Shown here piece by piece: positions 6,496 through 10,751 of a DNA stretch of 10,751 nt (within the stretch, counting starts at the first letter, position 1; each line of letters starts with the position of its first letter). Under the pieces are notes generated by a model that did not search any database, was not told the DNA's origin, and saw only the letters and a program-made list of their open reading frames with translations. The DNA lies in NCBI GenBank assembly GCA_964448755.1, contig CAYUXF010000054.1, positions 1-10,751 of the forward strand. Reading direction: 5' to 3'. This DNA comes from CAYUXF01 sp964448755. GTDB lineage: Bacteria > Margulisbacteria > Termititenacia > Termititenacales > CAYUXF01. Position numbers and translations under genes: made by a program.

Positions 6496-7467
6496 TTGGT
6501 ATTAAAAATTCATTCTTCAGAAATGATGATCAATGTTATTAAAGAAATTAATGATCTTTTGGATCATTGTCTAACGCAAAATATCAGTGATATTCATATT
6601 GAGAGTTCTCTTACCGGTTTTCGTGTTCGTTTGCGCCGGGACGGCTTTTTAAAAACGTACCATTCTTATGGTGAAGAGATACGCAATCTTTATTTTTCGC
6701 GCCTAAAAGTTATGGCTGCTCTGGACGTTAATTCCCGGGAAGTTCAGGACGGGCGTTTTAGTTATCGGGAGATCGATATCCGGGTCTCTTGTGTGCCGCT
6801 TTTTAAAGGTGAAAAAATAGTTCTCCGTTTATTGGTAAAAGATCAGGACCTGCTCGATATCAATAAGTTAGGTCTGCCGCTGCCTATCCTGGAGCGCCTG
6901 CGCAAAAAATTGACTTTGCCTGGCGGCCTGCTGCTTTTGACCGGTCCTACCGGCGCTGGTAAAACGACGACGCTTTATGCATTGCTCAATGAATTGGACA
7001 GATTTAAAAAAAATATTGTCACCATAGAAGATCCGGTCGAGTATCAAATAGCTGGTGTCAATCAGCTGCAGGTGGATAATCTTAAAGGACTTACTTTTGA
7101 ACGCCTTTTTGAGGCAGTCCTGCGTCAGGACCCGGATGTTCTTTTTATTGGCGAGATCCGCAACGCGCAGACAGCTCTTACTGCCTTTCGCGCCGCTTTG
7201 ACCGGTCACCTGGTCCTGGCGACACTGCATACCGGAAGTGCGCAGGAAAGTATTTTGCGTTTAAAAAATTTAAATGTGGAAGATCATTTGCTATCTGAAG
7301 TTTTACAAGGTGTCTTATCGCAGCAATTGGTTCGTGTGCTTTGTCCGCGCTGTGAAGGCGCCGGCTGTGCCGCTTGTGAACAAGAGGGGTATCGCGGACG
7401 CCGTGCTCTTTTTGAATACTATGAACCGGCCGGCGGTTTTAATTATTCCTCAATTAAAAAAGTTTAA
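6496..7467 (+). CDS. Minimal GspE/PilB/ComGA-type secretion ATPase
   Basis: Member of the type II secretion / type IV pilus assembly ATPase family, which forms cytoplasmic hexamers powering pilin-like fibre assembly. Numbering from a TTG at 6496 gives 323 residues. The tandem ATGs at 6523 and 6526 are alternative and perhaps better starts, and none has a clear Shine-Dalgarno sequence. The N2 domain begins near residue 20 (SDIHIE at 31-36, RLRRDGFL at 45-52). Walker A GPTGAGKT is at 150-157, the Asp box EDPVEY at 178-183, Walker B DVLFIGE at 214-220 and the His box LATLHTG at 241-247. A tight four-cysteine motif is at 283, 286, 291 and 294, followed by GYRGRRALFE. The usual N1 domain (typical length 500-600 in total) is absent, and the C-terminal helical domain is almost wholly missing after about residue 307. 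All nucleotide-binding motifs look intact. No pilus or secretion genes are adjacent. The closest size match is ComGA-type proteins. Confidence 0.88.
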   Translation: MVLKIHSSEMMINVIKEINDLLDHCLTQNISDIHIESSLTGFRVRLRRDGFLKTYHSYGEEIRNLYFSRLKVMAALDVNSREVQDGRFSYREIDIRVSCVPLFKGEKIVLRLLVKDQDLLDINKLGLPLPILERLRKKLTLPGGLLLLTGPTGAGKTTTLYALLNELDRFKKNIVTIEDPVEYQIAGVNQLQVDNLKGLTFERLFEAVLRQDPDVLFIGEIRNAQTALTAFRAALTGHLVLATLHTGSAQESILRLKNLNVEDHLLSEVLQGVLSQQLVRVLCPRCEGAGCAACEQEGYRGRRALFEYYEPAGGFNYSSIKKV

Positions 7468-8357
7468 CAGACAAATTTTATTAAAAAAATAATGATCGGC
7501 AATATAACTATTGCGCTGAGGTTAGAGAGAAAGACTATTTCGGCGGCCAGTTTTTCATTTTTATGATATTTCTGGGCCAGAACATAGGACATTACCGGCG
7601 CCGGCAAGGCGGCGTAAAGCAAGATGACATCTTTGGTTATGCCGGTAATTTTAAAAAGATAGACAAAGACCAATCCTGTTAAAAAGCCGCCCAGTGAACG
7701 GATCAGTGTTGCCGCTAACGGAGTTGCGAGCTTATCTATTTTTTTTATATCGGCTAATTTACAACCTAAAGAGATCATCATTAAAGGGACAGCTATTTCA
7801 CCGATCATCTCTAAAGGTGTAAAAAAAAGCGCCGGTATTGTTAGATGGCTGTAGGAAAAGAAGAGACCGATCAGTGCCGCCGGAATGATCGGCAGTTTGA
7901 GCCATTCGTAGTATTTTTTGCTCAGTAAACCAATGCCGACCGAAAAGAGACAGATGATCATTGTGAGGTCTAAAATGATCGCTTTTTGAAAAGCGGCTGT
8001 GCCGAGGGTGAATAAAGTTATGGGAAAACCCATATTGGCGGTGTTCATAAAACTGGTGGCCAGCGCGGCGATCGTTTTATCTTCTTTATTGCTATGTCTG
8101 AACAGCAGCCAGCTTAAAAGAAAACTGCCGGTAATAATAAATAACATGGCGCCGGCTAAAGTGCCCAGCTCTGATAACTCGTATTTGGCAGTGGCTAGTT
8201 TGGTAATAATTAAAGAGGGAGAACCGACATAGATAATTAACTCGGAAATAGTGTCGAGGTCAATTTTATCGCGCCGCCAGCGTCTGGCAAGATAGCCCAG
8301 CGCCACAGCTAAAAAAACCGCAAAGACCTGTAAGGCAATGAAAATAAAATTACTCAT
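7464..8357 (-). CDS. AEC-family permease (auxin efflux carrier-type transporter)
   Basis: Integral inner-membrane protein of 297 residues with about ten hydrophobic segments arranged as two five-helix halves, the layout known for the AEC family. Bacterial AEC members include malate, malonate and other organic-acid carriers, but the substrate here cannot be told from sequence. The first-half motif NTANMGFP (105-112) matches the conserved family signature in the crossover helix, and AALPAPVMSYVLAQKY (249-264) matches the equivalent second-half motif. The start ATG lies inside the end of the thioredoxin reductase gene (ATGAGTAA, eight bases shared), so translation is probably coupled and the two form an operon. 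There is only a weak GGAAAA-type ribosome site. The stop overlaps the convergent ATPase stop within one TTAA. Confidence 0.88.
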   Translation of the reverse strand: MSNFIFIALQVFAVFLAVALGYLARRWRRDKIDLDTISELIIYVGSPSLIITKLATAKYELSELGTLAGAMLFIITGSFLLSWLLFRHSNKEDKTIAALATSFMNTANMGFPITLFTLGTAAFQKAIILDLTMIICLFSVGIGLLSKKYYEWLKLPIIPAALIGLFFSYSHLTIPALFFTPLEMIGEIAVPLMMISLGCKLADIKKIDKLATPLAATLIRSLGGFLTGLVFVYLFKITGITKDVILLYAALPAPVMSYVLAQKYHKNEKLAAEIVFLSNLSAIVILPIIIFLIKFVC

Positions 8358-9336
8358 GGTTTTCCAGATATTCTGCCGCCATCATTGCGGCAGTAGCGCC
8401 GTCGGCAGCTGCCGTTACCAGCTGACGCAACGGTTTAACACGGATATCGCCGGCGGCAAAAAGTCCCGGTAAAGAGGTTTTAGTATCTTCACCCGCGGCC
8501 AGATAGTTGTCTTCGGTCAGTTTAGCCAGTTCTTTGACCAGCTCTGTATTAGGCCTGACCCCAACATAAATAAAAATGCCGTCACAAAAGAGGAATTTTT
8601 CTGTGCCGGAAACTACATTTTTAAGCTGCAGTCCGGATAACTGGTTGCCCTCACCGGTAATTTTTTCCGCAATAGTATTCCAGATGATCTCTATTTTTGG
8701 GTGAGCGGCGGCCTGAGCGGCAATTATTTGTTCGGCGCGCAGTTTATTGCGGCGGTGCACAATATAAACTTTTTTGGCTATTTTTGCTAAGTAGAGCGCT
8801 TCTTTAACCGCGGCGTCGCCGCCGCCAATAACCACTACTTCTTTGTTGCGGTAAAAAGCGCCGTCACAGGTGGCACAGTAAGAAACACCGCGGCCGCGGA
8901 ATTCTTTTTCGCCCGGTATCCCCAGCTCTTTGGGGTCGGCGCCGCTGGCCATGACCAGCGTTTTGCCGTAAAAGGTTTTTTCGCCGGCAGTTTTTATAAC
9001 AAAAGTAGTATCGAGCTTATTTATTTTTATAACGTTATCCCAGAGCGAGGTAATGTTTTTAAAACTGTCCGTTTGTTCTTTGAGCTTCAGGCCGATCTCA
9101 ATGCCTTTAATAGTTAAATGTGTCGGAAAATTTTCTACCAGGTCGCTGGTGGTTATTTGCCCGCCGGGAATTTTAGATTCAACTAAAAGGACTTTTAACT
9201 CTCGTCTGGCAGCATAAATAGCGCAAGTAGCGCCGGCAATACCGGAACCAATAATAATAATATCGTAGATCTCGTTTTTTAATTTTTCCTTTTCTGCTGA
9301 AATATTCGTTTCAATAGCAAAATTGTTTTCGGCCAT
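8350..9336 (-). CDS. trxB: Thioredoxin reductase (NADPH)
   Basis: FAD enzyme that passes electrons from NADPH to thioredoxin, in the cytoplasm. Low-molecular-weight type, 328 residues. The FAD-binding GSGIAG is at 30-35. The redox pair is Cys154/Cys157 in YCATCDGAF. The NADPH domain has GGGDAA at 171-176 and the 2'-phosphate-binding HRR at 194-196, which supports NADPH over NADH. The second FAD motif GLFAAGD is at 291-297, followed by RQLVTAAADGA. About 20 residues precede the usual start of the Rossmann fold, mostly charged and polar. The ATG at 9336 is nevertheless supported by GGGGAG eight bases upstream. The closely related ferredoxin-NADP reductases lack the CxxC pair, so they are excluded. 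It is followed, with overlap, by the AEC permease. Confidence 0.95.
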   Translation of the reverse strand: MAENNFAIETNISAEKEKLKNEIYDIIIIGSGIAGATCAIYAARRELKVLLVESKIPGGQITTSDLVENFPTHLTIKGIEIGLKLKEQTDSFKNITSLWDNVIKINKLDTTFVIKTAGEKTFYGKTLVMASGADPKELGIPGEKEFRGRGVSYCATCDGAFYRNKEVVVIGGGDAAVKEALYLAKIAKKVYIVHRRNKLRAEQIIAAQAAAHPKIEIIWNTIAEKITGEGNQLSGLQLKNVVSGTEKFLFCDGIFIYVGVRPNTELVKELAKLTEDNYLAAGEDTKTSLPGLFAAGDIRVKPLRQLVTAAADGATAAMMAAEYLENHE

Positions 9337-9383
9337 GGTTATTGCTCCCCGCTAAGAAACTTTCTAATAAAATAAAACAAAGT

Positions 9384-9412
9384 TTGTCTAGATCTATTGA
9401 GCATTATATAAT
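9384..9412 (+). promoter_or_regulatory. Sigma-70-type promoter for the FKBP gene
   Basis: TTGTCT (9384-9389), a 17-base spacer, then TATAAT (9407-9412). The -10 is perfect and the -35 is four of six. This is the best promoter match in the window and lies about 40 bases upstream of the FKBP start, in the divergent gap shared with trxB. Confidence 0.7.
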
Positions 9413-9454
9413 CGAGAATCTTTATAAGTCCAGCGCGGCGGAATGGAGTTTATT

Positions 9455-9877
9455 ATGGTAGTAGCAGAAGGTCAAAAAGTTAAAGTTCATTATAAAGGGA
9501 CGCTGGCCGACGGAACGGTTTTTGATTCCAGTGAAAATAAAGAACCGTTAGAATTTGTGGTTGGTTCCGGTCAGGTAATTAGCGGCTTTAATAATGGTGT
9601 TTTAGATATGAATATTGGCGATAAAAAAAGGGTAGAGATTCCCTGTGCCGAGGCCTATGGTGAATATTTAGAGGATCTCAATAGAGAATACCCTCTGGAA
9701 GTTTTAGATGGCGCTCAGGTCCAGGCAGGGCAGACTGTTTTTATGCAGTCCAACGACGGCAGACAATTTCCCTGTTTGATCAAAGAGATCGATGCAGAGA
9801 ATATTTATGTTGATTTTAATCATCCTTTGGCGGGTAAAGATCTTATTTTTGATATTGAACTGGTGGCGGTCAGCTGA
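9455..9877 (+). CDS. SlyD-like FKBP-type peptidyl-prolyl isomerase
   Basis: Prolyl cis-trans isomerase and probable chaperone, 140 residues from the ATG at 9455. An in-frame ATG at 9443 would add MEFI, but GGAG sits at the right distance only for 9455. The FKBP half begins VHYKGTLADGTVFDSS (11-26) and continues with GSGQVISGFNNGVLDMNIGD (37-56) and AYGEY (67-71). An insert-in-flap segment of about 45 residues (72-118) follows, then the closing strand NHPLAGKDLIFDIELV (122-137). That order matches the SlyD/FKBP-IF group. The histidine- and cysteine-rich metal-binding tail of E. coli SlyD is absent. There is no signal peptide, so it is cytoplasmic. It has its own promoter and is not obviously co-transcribed with trxB, which is divergent. 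Confidence 0.92.
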   Translation: MVVAEGQKVKVHYKGTLADGTVFDSSENKEPLEFVVGSGQVISGFNNGVLDMNIGDKKRVEIPCAEAYGEYLEDLNREYPLEVLDGAQVQAGQTVFMQSNDGRQFPCLIKEIDAENIYVDFNHPLAGKDLIFDIELVAVS

Positions 9878-9898
9878 TAAATATTTTTTATTATTTGA

Positions 9899-9928
9899 TT
9901 GTCGATAACGGCAGGTTTGTGTTAAAAT
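9899..9928 (+). promoter_or_regulatory. Candidate promoter for the zinc-ribbon gene
   Basis: TTGTCG (9899-9904), an 18-base spacer and TAAAAT (9923-9928, five of six) lie upstream of the ATG at 9955. The -35 is only moderate, and read-through from the FKBP gene is also possible because no clear terminator separates them. Confidence 0.4.
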
Positions 9929-9954
9929 TTACTTAATAGTTCTGGAGGTCTGTT

Positions 9955-10218
9955 ATGATTTTTTGTTCTGGCTGCGGTACTGAAAATCAGGATAATTCAA
10001 AATTCTGTCAAAATTGCGGCAGTTCTTTGGTTATTCAGAGCAATGTAGTTAAAATAGAAAAAGAGAACGCCGGCGACAGAAAGGCGCTTTGTTTTGAGAG
10101 CCGTGAAGAGCGCTTTAGAAAAGCCAAGCAGGCGGCTTTAAAAGCTATTAAAGAAAAAGAGACCGTGGCGCGCGAGGCCGGTAGTGCAGTAGTTCATATA
10201 GGTGAAAAAATACTGTAA
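9955..10218 (+). CDS. Small zinc-ribbon protein, unknown function
   Basis: An 87-residue protein with an N-terminal zinc ribbon: Cys4, Cys7, Cys18 and Cys21 in FCSGCGTEN and KFCQNCGSSL. This is the short zinc_ribbon_2 type found at the front of many bacterial proteins of unknown role. The rest is hydrophilic and strongly charged (about 35-75, many Lys, Glu and Arg) and probably helical. It has no membrane segment, although larger relatives often carry one after the ribbon. GGAGG sits seven bases before the ATG, so the start is firm. It lies between the FKBP gene and a terminator that precedes an outer-membrane protein gene. Function cannot be assigned; metal binding is inferred from the cysteines. 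Confidence 0.85.
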   Translation: MIFCSGCGTENQDNSKFCQNCGSSLVIQSNVVKIEKENAGDRKALCFESREERFRKAKQAALKAIKEKETVAREAGSAVVHIGEKIL

Positions 10219-10245
10219 AATTGTTTAACAGTTAAAGTTTTTATT

Positions 10246-10278
10246 AAATAGAGTATTTTATAATACTCTATTTTTTTT
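10246..10278 (+). terminator. Rho-independent terminator after the zinc-ribbon gene
   Basis: A perfect 12-base stem (AAATAGAGTATT and AATACTCTATTT) with a TTAT loop is followed by five more T residues to 10278. It begins 28 bases after the zinc-ribbon stop. Only two stem pairs are G-C, so it may be weak. TATAAT (10259-10264) lies in the loop region and could also act as a -10 box for the next gene, although no good -35 is visible. Confidence 0.65.
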
Positions 10279-10290
10279 AAAGGGGGTCAC

Positions 10291-10751
10291 TTGCAAAAAT
10301 TTCTGATATTTTTGCTTTTTATAATGTCCTTTCTTCTGGGCGGCGCTCTAGATATTATGGACAGGACTTCCGGTGTTAATTATATCGGCGGCGGTTCTGC
10401 CGGTGTAGCCAGAGCAACTTCGCTTTACGCCCCTTATTGGAACCCCGCCGGTGCGGCTTTTTTGAAAAAAAATTCACTGGGTTTTAATTACTATCAGCGG
10501 CTAAAAGAGGTTGACCATGTTTCTATTGATGCCTCGTTGCTAGTTACTACTAACCGGGTCCTGGCCTTTAACTTTGTTCAGGAGGCGGTCTCTGATATAC
10601 CGGAAACTGTTGATGACGGCGGTGTCGCTTTACAAGTTGGGACATTTTCTGATACCACGCGGATCATTAACGGAACTTACTCTGCCAGAATAGCGCCCGG
10701 TCTTTATGCCGGTACCAATTTTAAGTTTTTAACACATGATATTCAAAAAGA
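10291..10751 (+). CDS. PorV/PorQ-like (UPF0164-type) outer-membrane protein, N-terminal part; runs off the right edge
   Basis: My translation gives 153 residues from a TTG start at 10291, open at the window edge. The TTG is preceded by AGGGGGTCAC, a good though closely spaced ribosome site. It is the only start that keeps a full signal peptide: MQKFLIFLLFIMSFLLGGA, a short positive end followed by a long hydrophobic run, with cleavage likely near residue 19-20. The mature protein opens with GGGSAGVARATSLYAPYWNP (33-52), matching the PorV/PorQ and UPF0164 pattern in which a Gly-rich segment leads into a YWNPAG motif. After this come alternating hydrophobic and polar stretches typical of beta-barrel strands. 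Family members are predicted outer-membrane barrels of often unknown role. Placement in the family rests mainly on the N-terminal motif, so the exact function is open. Confidence 0.75.
   Translation, partial: MQKFLIFLLFIMSFLLGGALDIMDRTSGVNYIGGGSAGVARATSLYAPYWNPAGAAFLKKNSLGFNYYQRLKEVDHVSIDASLLVTTNRVLAFNFVQEAVSDIPETVDDGGVALQVGTFSDTTRIINGTYSARIAPGLYAGTNFKFLTHDIQK

Noticed and set aside
7437..7459. AT-only inverted repeat TTTTAATT / AATTAAAA as a terminator for the convergent pair
   Set aside because: It lies inside the ATPase coding region, has no G-C pairs and no suitable T-tract in the plus direction.
7274..7492. Plus-strand frame extending past the ATPase stop, as evidence of a frameshift that hides the missing C-terminus
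   Set aside because: Its translation does not resemble the GspE/PilB C-terminal domain, and the convergent permease occupies the space, so the short C-terminus appears real.
9443..9454. Upstream ATG as the FKBP start
   Set aside because: The ribosome site GGAG (9445-9448) lies downstream of this ATG and at proper spacing for the ATG at 9455; the extra MEFI is not conserved in the family as I know it.
1..10751. CRISPR arrays, tRNA or rRNA genes, insertion sequences, prophage or toxin-antitoxin modules
   Set aside because: No regularly spaced direct repeats, tRNA-like cloverleaf sequences, transposase motifs or paired small toxin-like genes were seen on either strand.

Overview
The window looks like chromosome from an uncultured Gram-negative bacterium with moderately AT-rich DNA. 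The outer-membrane-type protein at the right edge, nucleotide-sugar synthesis at the left, and the mix of families would fit lineages such as Margulisbacteria, Elusimicrobiota or Omnitrophota. No marker gene fixes the phylum, so that placement is a weak guess. There are no rRNA or tRNA genes, no CRISPR array, no insertion sequence and no phage genes. Genes are packed tightly, with two convergent overlaps and one same-strand overlap, and no gene-free stretch exceeds about 140 bases.

Layout from left to right. Bases 1-2248 (minus strand) hold a two-gene operon: UDP-glucose 6-dehydrogenase, then UDP-glucuronate decarboxylase, which runs off the left edge. Together they would turn UDP-glucose into UDP-glucuronate and then UDP-xylose for surface glycans. 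Divergent from it is nadB (2389-3921, plus), L-aspartate oxidase, the first step of de novo NAD synthesis. nadB runs convergently into, and overlaps by 15 bases, a GH116-family glycosidase (3907-6219, minus). This is a bacterial relative of non-lysosomal glucosylceramidase/beta-glucosidase, and it is preceded by a 55-residue, two-helix membrane protein (6236-6403) with a perfect Shine-Dalgarno sequence. The divergent plus-strand gene (6496/6523-7467) is a minimal GspE/PilB/ComGA-type ATPase that lacks both the usual N-terminal domain and most of the C-terminal domain. It meets an AEC-family permease (7464-8357, minus) tail to tail, and the two genes share one TTAA for both stop codons. The permease is overlapped by, and downstream of, thioredoxin reductase (8350-9336, minus). 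On the plus strand, behind a good sigma-70-type promoter, come a SlyD-like FKBP prolyl isomerase (9455-9877), a small zinc-ribbon protein (9955-10218), a hairpin terminator, and the start of a secreted PorV/PorQ-like outer-membrane protein that runs off the right edge.

Functionally the window is mostly housekeeping and cell-envelope support: nucleotide-sugar supply, NAD synthesis, a cytoplasmic glucosidase, redox and folding helpers, and an outer-membrane protein. I see no clear new defence, mobile or biosynthetic system. The points most worth a second look are the minimal secretion-type ATPase standing alone, the tiny membrane protein paired with the GH116 enzyme, and a TACTCT/AGAGTA inverted repeat that occurs in opposite arrangements in two intergenic regions.
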